A stretch of 64,000 nt of DNA from Streptomyces sp. YPW6 (GTDB lineage: Bacteria; Actinomycetota; Actinomycetes; Streptomycetales; Streptomycetaceae): NCBI RefSeq assembly GCF_018866325.1, contig NZ_CP076457.1:7103001-7167000 (forward strand), written 5' to 3'. The position numbers and the translations under genes are program-made. Shown here one piece after another: positions 55,965 to 64,000 of the stretch. The notes under the pieces were generated by a model. It did no database searches. It was not told the DNA's origin and saw nothing but the letters and a program-made list of their open reading frames with translations. Numbering within the stretch: position 1 is the stretch's first letter; every line of letters begins with the position of its first letter.

Positions 55965-56140
55965 GTTGCCGGGCCAGGCGGCGGGGACCGGGGCCGGCCC
56001 GCCCGGGTGGTCCTGTGCCGCCCGGTGGCCTCTCCCGCCGTCGGCTGGATACGATTCCCCGATGCCCGGCGGGTCCGGTGCCGCAGCCGGGCGGCCGAAC
56101 GGAGAGAGCCGGGCGGCGAGACGGAGAGGGAGGCCGTGCC

Positions 56141-56572
56141 GTGGACGCCGAAAGAGCCGGTGGTGAACGCGAGACGCCCGCCCGCAGGCGCGGCCAGGGC
56201 GAGCTGGAGGCCCAGGTGCTGTCGGTGCTGGGCGAGGCGAGCGAACCGGTGACCGCGGCCTGGGTGCTGGAGCGGCTCGGCGCGGGCCTCTCGTACAGCA
56301 CCGTCATCACCATCCTGACCCGGCTGCACGCCAAGCAGGCGGTCAGCCGCACCGGGCGCGGGCGCCCCGTCCTGTGGGAGCCCGTGGCGAACGAGGCCGG
56401 GCTCGCCGCCCTGCGGATGCGCCGGCTGCTCGACAAGCAGAGCGACCGCGACGCGGTGCTCTCCAGCTTCGTCTCCGTCCTCTCCTCCCACGACGAGGAC
56501 CTGCTGCGGTCCCTGCTCGCCGAGGGCGGCCCCGACGGCACCGGCGCGGCCCCGGACCGGCCGGAGCGCTGA
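56141..56572 (+). CDS. BlaI/MecI/CopY family transcriptional repressor
   Basis: 143 residues from the GTG at 56141 (GGAGAGGGAGG upstream). Winged helix: GELEAQVLSVLGEASEPVTAAWVLERLGAGLSYSTVITILTRLHAKQAVSRTGRGRPVLWEP, then a dimerisation helix and a C-terminal acidic tail. The family represses by binding TACA-type palindromes and is inactivated by proteolysis through an M56 sensor. The next gene encodes exactly such an M56 protein, two bases downstream. Confidence 0.92.
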   Translation: MDAERAGGERETPARRRGQGELEAQVLSVLGEASEPVTAAWVLERLGAGLSYSTVITILTRLHAKQAVSRTGRGRPVLWEPVANEAGLAALRMRRLLDKQSDRDAVLSSFVSVLSSHDEDLLRSLLAEGGPDGTGAAPDRPER

Positions 56573-56574
56573 CG

Positions 56575-57507
56575 ATGGGGGTCTTCGTCTACCTGCCCCT
56601 CGTACTCCCCCTGACCGCGCTGCCGATCGCCCGCCTGGCCGAACAGCACCTGCACCCCCGCAGGGCCGCCCGGCTGCTGACCACCGTCGCCGTCATCCTC
56701 GCCTCCTGCAGCCTCCTCTGCCTCGGGCTGCTGGTGGTCGTGGGCACCGCCCAGCTGCCCGGCAACCCGCTGCCCGACGGCTGGTCCGACGACGAGGTCC
56801 GGGACGCGGTGCCGCACGACGCGTTCGCGGGCAAGGCGTCCATTCTGGCGCTCGTCGTCGTGACCGCGGCCTGCGGATTCACCGTTCACCGCCACTTCCG
56901 CTTCCGGGCCCGCGCCCACCGGGCGCTCGGAAGGCTGGGAGGGGGCGACGTCGCCGTGCTGCCCGACGACATGCCCTACGCCTACGCGCTCCCCGGCTCC
57001 CCGGGGCGGGTGATGGTCTCCACGGCGATGCTGGCCTCCCTCGAACCGGCCGAGCACCGCGCGCTGTTCGCCCACGAGCGGGCCCATCTGACCGGGCGCC
57101 ACCACCGGCTGCTGCTCGCCACCCGGCTGGCGGGCTGCGTCAACCCCCTGCTGTGGCCCCTGCTCGGAGCCCTGGTCTACAGCACGGAACGCTGGGCGGA
57201 CGAGGAGGCGGCCCGGGTCACCGGTGACCGTCGGCTGACCGCCCGCGCCGTCGGCAAGGCGGCCCTGGTCGCCCGTCCGGTCCACGGCGGCACGGCCTTC
57301 GCCGCCTTCGCCACCGCGGGCCCGGTGCCCCGCCGGGTGGCGGCGCTCCTCGGGCCGGTGCCGCCGGACCGGAGCTGGCCCCCGACGCTCACCCCCGCCG
57401 GGGCGGCCGCGCTCGTCGCCGCGGCCGGAACGACCGTCTCCGCACTCTCCGCGCTGAACGCGGCCGTCGCCCTCTTCCTCGTCCTGGAGGCGGCCACCCC
57501 GCTGTAG
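56575..57507 (+). CDS. M56 family membrane metallopeptidase (BlaR1/MecR1-type protease domain)
   Basis: 310 residues with membrane segments near 5-25, 37-58, 90-106, and a C-terminal hydrophobic stretch. The zinc motif HERAH is at about 167-171 in LFAHERAHLTGRHHRLL, followed by ERWADEEAARVTGDRRL with the third ligand. It lacks the extracellular penicillin-binding sensor of BlaR1, as is usual for the short actinobacterial members. It probably cleaves the BlaI-like repressor encoded immediately upstream in response to envelope stress. Confidence 0.9.
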   Translation: MGVFVYLPLVLPLTALPIARLAEQHLHPRRAARLLTTVAVILASCSLLCLGLLVVVGTAQLPGNPLPDGWSDDEVRDAVPHDAFAGKASILALVVVTAACGFTVHRHFRFRARAHRALGRLGGGDVAVLPDDMPYAYALPGSPGRVMVSTAMLASLEPAEHRALFAHERAHLTGRHHRLLLATRLAGCVNPLLWPLLGALVYSTERWADEEAARVTGDRRLTARAVGKAALVARPVHGGTAFAAFATAGPVPRRVAALLGPVPPDRSWPPTLTPAGAAALVAAAGTTVSALSALNAAVALFLVLEAATPL

Positions 57508-57896
57508 CCGGCGCCGCCGCGGGAGGCCGGGGCCGGCCTGTGCGGCGCCCGGCCCGACAGGGCCGCCCAGAGTGTCCGTCCAGCCCCGGGACCTGCCCGT
57601 TGGCGTACGGTTCTCGTCACGGAAGCCGCCCCGGACGGCCCGTCTACTCCGCTGTAGAGTTCATGGACCGCAGGTCCGACCGTGGGCACAGCCGGAGACG
57701 CACCGGTGCGGCGGAACGGGCCGACCCCTCCGTACAGTGGCTGGAACCTCCAGCCGGACAGGAGCCACGCGTTGTCTGCCAGTACGGGCCCTTCGGGGTC
57801 CGACCTTCGCCCTCCGGCACCTGACGTGCCCCGCGTCCGGCCCGCCGACGCGGCCACGGGCCGGGCCGGTCGCCGCTCCTGCGGGGCGAGGGGCCG
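57508..57896. other. 389-bp gap with a second BlaI-type site
   Basis: No gene is convincing. It contains the palindrome at 57643-57658 and the promoter region of the CNNM/CBS gene pair. Small frames through it look like high-GC shadows. Confidence 0.4.
57643..57658. promoter_or_regulatory. second BlaI-type operator, upstream of the CNNM gene pair
   Basis: TCTACTCCGCTGTAGA matches the site at 55949-55964 at 13 of 16 positions, with outer arms TCTAC and GTAGA perfect. It lies 239 bases upstream of the 57897 start. It may place the CNNM/CBS pair under the same repressor. Confidence 0.6.
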
Positions 57897-59273
57897 ATGA
57901 TCGCCGCGCTGTTCGGCCTCCTGGCCGTCTTCGTCCTCACCGCCGGGACCGGCTACTTCGTGGCCCAGGAGTTCGCGTACGTCTCCGCGGACCGGCTGAC
58001 CCTCGCCCGCCAGGCCGCGGCCGGTGACAAGCGGGCCGCCCGCGCCGTGAAGGTGCTGGAACGCCTCTCGTTCATGCTCTCCGGCGCCCAACTCGGGATC
58101 ACCGTCACCGGGCTCGTCGTCGGCTTCCTCGCCGAACCGTCCGTCTCGGCGCTGCTGCGCCCCGCCCTCAGCGGCACCGGCGTGCCCGACGGCGTGGTCT
58201 CCGGCATCTCCGTCGTGCTGTCCTTCGTGGTGGCGACCGTCATCCAGATGGTCCTCGGCGAACTCGCCCCCAAGAACCTGGCCCTCGCCGTCCCGGAACG
58301 GATGGCGAAGTCCCTGGCGGCCTCCACCCTGATCTACCTCCGGCTCGTCGGCCCGGTGATCCACGTCTTCGACAGCGCGGCCAACCGGCTGCTGCGCCGG
58401 ATCGGCATCGAACCCGTCGAGGAACTGCACCACGGCGCCACCCTGGAGGAGCTGGGCCACCTCATCGGCGAGTCCCACGAGCAGGGTGAGCTGCCCGCCG
58501 CGACCGCCGAACTGATGGACCACGCGCTGGAGTTCTCCGAGCGGACGCTGGGCGAGGTGATGATCCCGCGCGCCGACGTCGCGTTCGTCCGCCGGGACGC
58601 CATGGCCGCCGAGGCCGTAGAGCTGATCGCCCGCCACGGCCACTCCAACTACCCCGTGCTCGGTGACCACCCCGACGACCCGGCGGGCGTCCTGGGAGTG
58701 CGGGAGCTGATGAGCCTGCCCGCCGCGGAGGTCGGCCGCACCACCGTCGGGTCGCTGGCCCGCGATCCGCTCCTGCTGCCCGAGCTGCTGAAGCTGCCCG
58801 CCGCCGTGACGCAGATGCGGGAGCGCGACGACGAGTTCGCCGTGGTCCTGGACGAGCACGGCGGTCTCGCGGGGATCGTCACGTACGAGGACATCGCCGA
58901 GGAACTCGTCGGGGACATCGCCGACGAGTCCGACACCGTCGTCGAACTCGCGGTCGCCGACGGCTCCGGCTGGATCGTGGACGCGGGCCGCCGCCTCGAC
59001 GAGATCGAGGAGGCCACCGGGATCGCGCTGCCCCAGGAGAGCGACGACTACGACACCCTGGCCGGACTGGTCATCGACCGGCTCGGCCGCTTCCCGACGG
59101 TGGGCGACCGGCTGACGGTCTCCGGAGTCGGGATCGACGTCCGATCGCTCGACCGGCACGTCGCCGAGTACGTCCGCATCGAGCGGGAGGACCGCACCGC
59201 CGAAGCCGACCGGACGGCTGAAGCCGATCGGACGGCCGAGGACGATCGCACCGGACAGGAGCCGCAGGCATGA
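57897..59273 (+). CDS. hemolysin C/CorC-type membrane protein (CNNM, CBS pair, CorC_HlyC)
   Basis: 458 residues. The N-terminal CNNM domain has about four hydrophobic segments (start to about 190) with LSFMLSGAQLGITVTGLVVGFLAEPSV and VLGELAPKNLALAVPERMAK. A CBS pair follows (GEVMIPRADVAFV, FAVVLDEHGGLAGIVTYEDIAEELVGDI) and a CorC_HlyC domain (GSGWIVDAGRRLDEIEEATG). The tail has three EADRTAE-like repeats. These proteins move or sense magnesium or related ions; haemolysis is not implied. Its stop overlaps the next start as ATGA. Confidence 0.93.
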   Translation: MIAALFGLLAVFVLTAGTGYFVAQEFAYVSADRLTLARQAAAGDKRAARAVKVLERLSFMLSGAQLGITVTGLVVGFLAEPSVSALLRPALSGTGVPDGVVSGISVVLSFVVATVIQMVLGELAPKNLALAVPERMAKSLAASTLIYLRLVGPVIHVFDSAANRLLRRIGIEPVEELHHGATLEELGHLIGESHEQGELPAATAELMDHALEFSERTLGEVMIPRADVAFVRRDAMAAEAVELIARHGHSNYPVLGDHPDDPAGVLGVRELMSLPAAEVGRTTVGSLARDPLLLPELLKLPAAVTQMRERDDEFAVVLDEHGGLAGIVTYEDIAEELVGDIADESDTVVELAVADGSGWIVDAGRRLDEIEEATGIALPQESDDYDTLAGLVIDRLGRFPTVGDRLTVSGVGIDVRSLDRHVAEYVRIEREDRTAEADRTAEADRTAEDDRTGQEPQA

Positions 59274-60304
59274 GCTTTCCGATGGCGCTCTTCGTGACCG
59301 TCCTGCTCCTGATCGGCAGCGGCTTCTTCGTCGCCGCCGAGTTCGCCCTGGTCGCCGCCAAGCGCCACCGCATGGAGCAGGCCGTGGCCCGCGGGCAGCG
59401 CGGGGCGAAGGCGGCGCTCGCCGGGATGCGCGAGCTGTCGCTGATGCTCGCGGGCGCCCAGCTCGGCATCACCATCTGCACGCTGGGCCTCGGATCCGTC
59501 TCCAAGCCCGCCATCTCGCACGAGCTGGACCCGCTGCTGGAGAAGCTCGGGCTGCCCGCCGCCGTCAGCTACGGCATCGCCTTCGCGCTGGCCATGATCG
59601 TCGTCGTCTTCCTGCACATGGTGGTCGGGGAGATGGCCCCGAAGTCCTGGGCCATCGCCCACCCCGAGCGCTCGGCGATGCTGCTGAGCCCGGCCTTCCG
59701 GGCCCTGGTCAAGGCCGTACGGCCGCTGATCCGGCTGCTGAACGCGGTCAGCAACGCGCTGGTACGGCTGTGCCGGGTCACCCCGCGCGACGAGCTGACC
59801 TCGGTGCACAATCGTGACCAGCTGACCCACCTCATCGAGGAGTCCGAACGCCTCGGGCTCATCAGCCAGGGCGACTCCGGCCTGATGACCCGGACCCTGA
59901 CCGAACCCCAGTCCCCGGTCTCCGCCCTCCAGATCCCCGCCGAGCGGATCGTGACCGTCCCCGCCGACGCCGGACTCGACGAGGTCCTGGCCACCGCGGC
60001 CGAGGCCGACCGGACCCGCCTGCTGGTACGGGACGGGGAGCGGGTCCTCGGATCGGTGCACGCCCGCGACGCCCTGGTCGCCCGAGCCGGGGGCCGGGCG
60101 GTCCGCGCCCGCGACCTGGCACGCCCGCTCCCCGAGCTGGCCCCGCAGGAGACCGCCGCCCACGCCGTGGAGCAGCTGCGTGAGCGGCGTGCCACGATCG
60201 CGATCGTGCGCGACGCGGACGGCAGCCTCACCGGACTGGTCAGCCTGGACGACCTGCTCACCAGGCTGCTGCACCCGCGGACGCCCCCCGGGGCCGCGTC
60301 CTAG
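59270..60304 (+). CDS. CNNM domain protein with CBS pair, lacking CorC_HlyC
   Basis: 344 residues, coupled to the preceding gene. CNNM domain with LLIGSGFFVAAEFALVAAKRHRMEQ, LSLMLAGAQLGITICTLGLGSVSKP and VVGEMAPKSWAIAHPERSAM; a divergent CBS pair follows (IPAERIVTVPADAGLDEVLATAAEADRTRLLV, IAIVRDADGSLTGLVSLDDLL). It ends right after the CBS pair, so it lacks the C-terminal domain of its neighbour. Paired long and short CNNM genes are common in Streptomyces and the products may form a heterodimer. Confidence 0.93.
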   Translation: MSFPMALFVTVLLLIGSGFFVAAEFALVAAKRHRMEQAVARGQRGAKAALAGMRELSLMLAGAQLGITICTLGLGSVSKPAISHELDPLLEKLGLPAAVSYGIAFALAMIVVVFLHMVVGEMAPKSWAIAHPERSAMLLSPAFRALVKAVRPLIRLLNAVSNALVRLCRVTPRDELTSVHNRDQLTHLIEESERLGLISQGDSGLMTRTLTEPQSPVSALQIPAERIVTVPADAGLDEVLATAAEADRTRLLVRDGERVLGSVHARDALVARAGGRAVRARDLARPLPELAPQETAAHAVEQLRERRATIAIVRDADGSLTGLVSLDDLLTRLLHPRTPPGAAS

Positions 60305-60325
60305 GCGAGGGCCCGAGGGCCACAG

Positions 60326-60362
60326 CGGCCGGGCGGGTCACGGGACGTGTTCCGCCCGGCCG
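60326..60362. terminator. terminator between the CNNM pair and the reductase gene
   Basis: CGGCCGGGCGG and CCGCCCGGCCG pair perfectly over 11 bp with a 15-base loop. It lies 22 bases after the CNNM stop and 28 bases beyond the end of the convergent reductase gene. Confidence 0.85.
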
Positions 60363-60389
60363 TCTCCTGCTCTGCTGGGGTGCGGCCGG

Positions 60390-61757
60390 TCAGCGCCTGC
60401 CGCCCAGGGGCCGCCACGCCCCCGGCCGCGCACGGGGTCCCGGAGCCGGGACGAGGCGGAACGCCGTGTTCAGCACATGGTCGGCGACATCGCGCGAGGG
60501 CTTGTCCGTCAGGTCGGTGAGCAGCCGGGCCAGCAGGTCCAGGAGGAACGGCGAGCCCATGACGTACCGGTTGAGCACCGGCTGGAAGCCCGAACGGCTG
60601 AAGACCAGGTCGGCGGCGGCGTTGCCCAGCCGGTAGTAGCGGCCCCAGCGCCGGTTCATCTCCACCGGGTAGCCACGCAGCACTTGCTCGCGGCGGGGCC
60701 CCTGAGGGTGCGCCAGGGCGAGGGCCGCGGTCTCGGCGGCCACCTCGCCCGCCTCCATCGCCTGGGCGATGCCCTCGCCGTTCCAGGGGCTGACCATCCC
60801 GCCGGAGTCGCCGACCAGCAACAGCCCCCGGGCGTACAGCGGATGGCGGTTGAACCCGAGGGGCAGGGCGGCGCTGCGCACCGGGCCCTGCGCGTTCTCC
60901 TCCCGCAGCCCCCATTCCTCGGGGGTGCGGGCCAGCCACTGGTCGAGCGTGGCGCGCAGGTCCGCCTTGCCGTGCCGCCGGTGGGGGAGCGCCCCGAGGC
61001 CGACGTTGACCCGGCCGTCGCCCATCGGGAAGATCCAGCCGTAGCCGGGGAGGTACGGGCCCCCGCCGGGGAAGCGGAGGTCGGCCCACAGCTCCAGGTA
61101 CTCCTCCCGGGAGCGTTCGGGGCTGCGGTAGTAGCGTCGGGCGGCGGTCGCGATCTGCCGTCGCGGGTCCCGCTCCAGGCCCAGCGCCAGGGCGAGGCGT
61201 GCGGAAGCCCCGTCGGCGGCGATGACGACCGGCGCGTGGAAGCCGACCGGTTCCGGGACGTCCGGGGCGTCGCAGGACGCGGCGACCCCGGTGACCCGGC
61301 CCGCCCGGTCCGTCAGCGGCCGCTCCGCCTTCCAGCCGGTGTACAGCCGGGCCCCCGCCGCCACGGCGTGCCGGGCGAGGATGTCGTCGAAGTCGTGCCG
61401 GCTGCGGGAGAGCCCGAAGTCCGGATAGCGGCCCAGCGACGGCCACTCGATGTGCACGCGGTGCTTCCCCGCCACCCAGCGCATCCCGCGCGAACGCGTC
61501 CAGCCCGGTCCGGTGATGTCGACTCCCATCCGGATGAGCTGATGCACCGCGCGCGGGGTGAGACCGTCGCCGCACACCTTCTCCCGGGGGAAGCGGGCCT
61601 TCTCCAGCAGGATCACGTCCACCCCGGCCCGCGCCAGGTGGTACGCGGCCGAGGAGCCGGCCGGGCCCGCCCCCACGACGATCACCTGGGCGTCGGTCTC
61701 CGCGGGGGACGCCTCCCGTGCGTCCGTCGTCGCCGGGTCCGGTGGCAGTTCCCGCAT
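60390..61757 (-). CDS. geranylgeranyl reductase family FAD-dependent oxidoreductase
   Basis: 455 residues from the ATG at 61757 (AAGGGG five bases upstream). FAD motif VIVVGAGPAGSSAAYHLARAGVDVILLEKARFPREKVCGDGLTPRAV, then YLPGYGWIFPMGDGRVNVGLG and LLVGDSGGMVSPWNGEGIAQAMEAGEVAAE. This is the GGR family (TIGR02032 type) that saturates isoprenoid chains or acts as a halogenase-like monooxygenase. In actinobacteria related proteins reduce menaquinone side chains (MenJ). No isoprenoid gene is adjacent, so the substrate is open. Confidence 0.9.
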   Translation of the reverse strand: MRELPPDPATTDAREASPAETDAQVIVVGAGPAGSSAAYHLARAGVDVILLEKARFPREKVCGDGLTPRAVHQLIRMGVDITGPGWTRSRGMRWVAGKHRVHIEWPSLGRYPDFGLSRSRHDFDDILARHAVAAGARLYTGWKAERPLTDRAGRVTGVAASCDAPDVPEPVGFHAPVVIAADGASARLALALGLERDPRRQIATAARRYYRSPERSREEYLELWADLRFPGGGPYLPGYGWIFPMGDGRVNVGLGALPHRRHGKADLRATLDQWLARTPEEWGLREENAQGPVRSAALPLGFNRHPLYARGLLLVGDSGGMVSPWNGEGIAQAMEAGEVAAETAALALAHPQGPRREQVLRGYPVEMNRRWGRYYRLGNAAADLVFSRSGFQPVLNRYVMGSPFLLDLLARLLTDLTDKPSRDVADHVLNTAFRLVPAPGPRARPGAWRPLGGRR

Positions 61758-62070
61758 CACAACCCCTTCGTCCGACGGTCGTTGCTCCTGGCGGGGCGGA
61801 TCCCCGGGCAACATCATCGATCACGAAGGGCCGGGGCGGTACCCGGCGTCCGGACAGCGGGGGACGGCGGGCCGAACCGGTCGTGTTCGCGCGCGGCAGG
61901 CCGTGCTACGAGGGGGTCGGGGCCGCACCGCCCCGACCGGCGGCCGCTCCGCACCGACGTGCTAGCCGGGATCACGGACGGCGAGATCACGGACGGCGAG
62001 ATCACCGGCGGAGGTTGCTGAGGGGCAAGCCCTGCCCGGCGGTCCGGTCCTCGCCGCGGCTGCCGGCCTC
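61758..62070. other. 313-bp gap between two minus-strand genes
   Basis: No gene is visible. It carries the 15-bp tandem repeat at 61970-62011 and must contain the reductase promoter on the minus strand near 61770-61850. Confidence 0.4.
61970..62011. repeat. 15-bp tandem repeat
   Basis: GATCACGGACGGCGA occurs twice exactly and a third, partial unit reads GATCACCGGCGG. It lies in a non-coding gap. Confidence 0.85.
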
Positions 62071-62637
62071 TCAGCCCCCGCCGCCCCGGGCGGCCGCCGC
62101 CGCGGCGACCTGGTGCAGCGTCCGTCCCGTACGGGCCGACCGCGCGTGGTACGGGTCGGGGGAACCGGGCCTGCCGCGGACGGCGAGGCGGTCGTTGGCC
62201 TTGATCAGGAGCCAGGCCTCGTGGCCGCCGCTGTCCGGCTCGTCGCCCTTCTTGATACGGGTGAGCGCGAACTCGCCGTGCAGCTTCGACCCGTACAGCC
62301 AGAACGTCGCGTGACCCAGCTCCAGGGACGTGGCGAAGGGGACGGAGCCGCCCTGCCCGTCGTGTCCGAGCGGCCGGTAGGTCCCCTGGTCCCAGACGAT
62401 GACCGTGCCGCTCCCGGACTCGCCCCGGGGGATGACCCCCTCGAACTCGCGGTACTCCAGGGCGTGGTCCTCCGTCGGCACGGCGAGCCTGCGGTCACTG
62501 GGGTTCTCGGACGGCCCGCGGGGCACCGCCCAGGACTTCAGTACCCCGTCGACCTCCAGCCGGAAGTCGAAGTGCAGTCGTCGCGCGTCATGGATCTGCA
62601 CGACGAAGTGCGGCCGCGGTGTGCCGTCGTTCTCCAC
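62071..62637 (-). CDS. stand-alone LigD-type 3'-phosphoesterase domain protein
   Basis: 188 residues from the GTG at 62637 with AGGGAG upstream. FVVQIHDARRLHFDFRLEVDGVLKSWAVPRGPS, RRLAVPTEDHALEYREFEGVIP and TVIVWDQGTYRP are the core of the LigD N-terminal phosphoesterase, including the metal-ligand His residues and HALEY. LHGEFALTR and EAWLLIKANDRLA close the domain. In LigD this domain trims 3' ends during non-homologous end joining. No ligase, polymerase or Ku gene is next to it. Confidence 0.9.
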   Translation of the reverse strand: MENDGTPRPHFVVQIHDARRLHFDFRLEVDGVLKSWAVPRGPSENPSDRRLAVPTEDHALEYREFEGVIPRGESGSGTVIVWDQGTYRPLGHDGQGGSVPFATSLELGHATFWLYGSKLHGEFALTRIKKGDEPDSGGHEAWLLIKANDRLAVRGRPGSPDPYHARSARTGRTLHQVAAAAAARGGGG

Positions 62638-62772
62638 GTCGTGCTCCCTTCGCCGCCCGGTCGCTACCTCCACTCTGCGACCGGGCGGAAAGAACCGCAC
62701 GACGGGACCACGTGCCTTCAGTCGCATATGCCATGGAGACGTGCCGTTCCTTCTCCGGTCCGGACCAGGATA

Positions 62773-62801
62773 TTGACGGCCCCTGCGGCACTCCCTTAAA
62801 T
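62773..62801 (+). promoter_or_regulatory. candidate vegetative-type promoter for the GH16 gene
   Basis: TTGACG (62773-62778), 17 bases, TTAAAT (62796-62801). The -35 is good and the -10 matches moderately. It leaves a leader of about 135 bases containing the 10-bp palindrome CATGTACATG at about 62868. The rest of the 307-bp gap shows no gene. Confidence 0.4.
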
Positions 62802-62944
62802 CAAGAAGTGAAATATGCGCCCGAGGTGATCGCCCCAACCGTTCACCTCTCGGCGTTGACCTGTCATGTACATGCCTTCCCTTTGTGTGTCTTCCGCGCC
62901 ATGCGCAGGGCCGTCATGTGCGTGTCCCCACGCGAAGTGATGTG

Positions 62945-63850
62945 ATGACCGTGCACCCCACGCACTCCACGGCGCGCAGCGTCTCCCGGCGCCGCCGCGT
63001 CGCCCTCCACGCGGCCTCTCTGCTCTGTTGCTCCGCCATCCTCGCCGCACTCCCCGGTGGAGCGTCCGCCGCACCCGCCGCGGACTTTCCGGCTCCCGGA
63101 CCGGGGACCATGGCCGTCGCCTTCGAGGACCAGTTCGACGGGCCGGCCGGTGCCGCTGTGGACGGCGGCAAGTGGCGGACCGAGACCGGCGACAACGTCA
63201 ACAACCACGAGCGGCAGTACTACACCCCGGGCAACGGCAACGCCGCTCTCGACGGCCGGGGCAACCTCGTGATCACCGCCCGCAAGGAGAACCCGGGCAA
63301 CTACCGCTGCTGGTACGGGACCTGCGAGTACACCTCGTCCCGGCTCAACACCTCCGGCACGTTCGCCGCCGCCTACGGCCATGTCGAGGCCCGGATCAAG
63401 ATCCCGCGCGGCCAGGGCATCTGGCCCGCGTTCTGGATGCTGGGCGACGACTTCGGCAACGTCGGCTGGCCGAACAGCGGCGAGATCGACATCATGGAGA
63501 ACGTCGGCTTCGAGCCCGGCACGGTCCACGGCACCCTGCACGGGCCCGGCTACTCCGGTTCGGGCGGCATCGGCGCCGCGTACACCCTCCCCGGCGGGCA
63601 GGCGTTCGCCGACGACTTCCACACCTTCTCCGTGGACTGGGCGCCCGACTCCATCACCTGGTCCGTCGACGGCCAGGTCTTCCAGCGGCGCACCCCCGCC
63701 GACCTGGGCGGCAACCCGTGGGTGTTCAACAAGCCCTTCTTCCTCATCCTGAACCTCGCGGTCGGCGGCTACTGGCCGGGCGACCCCGACGGCTCGACCC
63801 GGTTCCCGCAGCAGATGGTCATCGACTACGTCCGGGTGACGACCTCGTGA
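62945..63850 (+). CDS. secreted glycoside hydrolase family 16 (beta-glucanase type)
   Basis: 301 residues. A basic start (SVSRRRRVAL) and a hydrophobic segment ending GGASAAPAA give a Sec- or possibly Tat-type signal peptide of about 45 residues. The catalytic domain has EDQFDGPAGAAVDGGKWRTETGDN, RIKIPRGQGIWPAFWML and the active-site motif EIDIME with Glu180, Asp182 and Glu185. It ends at DYVRVTTS without a carbohydrate-binding module. GH16 members of this type cut beta-1,3- or mixed-linkage glucans. Confidence 0.94.
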   Translation: MTVHPTHSTARSVSRRRRVALHAASLLCCSAILAALPGGASAAPAADFPAPGPGTMAVAFEDQFDGPAGAAVDGGKWRTETGDNVNNHERQYYTPGNGNAALDGRGNLVITARKENPGNYRCWYGTCEYTSSRLNTSGTFAAAYGHVEARIKIPRGQGIWPAFWMLGDDFGNVGWPNSGEIDIMENVGFEPGTVHGTLHGPGYSGSGGIGAAYTLPGGQAFADDFHTFSVDWAPDSITWSVDGQVFQRRTPADLGGNPWVFNKPFFLILNLAVGGYWPGDPDGSTRFPQQMVIDYVRVTTS

Positions 63851-63887
63851 CGACCGACGGCTGACCGGACGTCCCGGAGGCGTGGAC

Positions 63888-63911
63888 GGCGGCAGAGGTG
63901 CTCCTGCCGCC
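63888..63911 (+). terminator. terminator of the GH16 gene
   Basis: GGCGGCAG and CTGCCGCC pair over 8 bp with an 8-base loop, 38 bases after the stop codon. Confidence 0.7.
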
Positions 63912-63962
63912 GCCCACCCCACCCGTCCCGCCCACCCCGTCCGGCACGAGAAGCGGAATAGC

Positions 63963-64000
63963 ATGATCCCCATGGAACAGCGCACACTCGGCAGGACCGG
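63963..64000 (+). CDS. aldo/keto reductase, N-terminal codons only
   Basis: The window ends after MIPMEQRTLGRTG. EQRTLGRTG is the usual start of AKR family proteins (first beta strand and turn). Translation probably begins at the ATG at 63972; the ATG three codons earlier is also in frame. The rest of the gene lies outside the window. Confidence 0.55.
   Translation, partial: MIPMEQRTLGRT

Overview
The window is high-GC actinobacterial chromosome, almost certainly Streptomyces. Genes use G/C-ending codons with many GTG starts and 4-base ATGA/GTGA overlaps. Family content also fits: ANTAR/GAF and STAS regulators, a SigB/SigF-type sigma factor, TerD pairs, DUF5709, DUF3068, an AftD homologue, PucR, and several actinobacterial insertion sequences. 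Nothing was searched against a database; family calls come from reading the protein sequences.

Layout. 1-5.8 kb: the end of an XdhC-family gene, an AlkD-like protein, a coupled methyltransferase / CDGSH / iron-containing redox enzyme run, then a SigB-type sigma factor with stress-type small proteins and SigB-like promoters. 6.0-14.16 kb: two paralogous GAF-ANTAR proteins, a STAS protein, a PadR regulator with its palindromic operator in front of an acyl-CoA dehydrogenase, and a ClpC-type ATPase coupled to a 57-residue protein. 14.16-23.80 kb: an accessory island bounded by inverted outer ends of the same IS5-family element. It holds IS110, IS3 and a second IS5 element, a low-GC DUF3710 gene and several uncharacterised genes. 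Its outer edges appear to split the 57-residue gene from its own terminator. 24.0-34.0 kb: an FdhF/YdeP molybdoenzyme, IclR, a secreted TAP-type peptidase, a two-component system, and a cytosine-deaminase-like amidohydrolase with a GntR regulator.

34.07-45.47 kb is the most unusual stretch. It is a minus-strand, largely translationally coupled block: DUF3068 membrane protein, glycosyltransferase, methyltransferase, a 1428-residue AftD-like arabinofuranosyltransferase homologue, a stand-alone condensation-domain acyltransferase, a second methyltransferase, a NIPA/DMT-type membrane protein, a Trm112-like protein and an FkbM methyltransferase. It looks like a pathway for an acylated and methylated envelope glycan, in an organism without mycolyl-arabinogalactan.

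45.6-54.0 kb is a gamma-glutamylation amine catabolic locus: PucR regulator, SDR, aldehyde dehydrogenase, glutamine-synthetase-like ligase, FadR-type regulator, ethanolamine-type APC permease and a C26 gamma-glutamyl hydrolase. The permease points to ethanolamine rather than polyamines. 54.7-60.3 kb holds two TerD proteins, a BlaI/M56 pair and two CNNM/CBS membrane proteins, linked by two similar TCTAC...GTAGA palindromes. 60.4-64.0 kb holds a geranylgeranyl-reductase-like flavoprotein, a stand-alone LigD phosphoesterase domain, a secreted GH16 glucanase and the first codons of an aldo/keto reductase.
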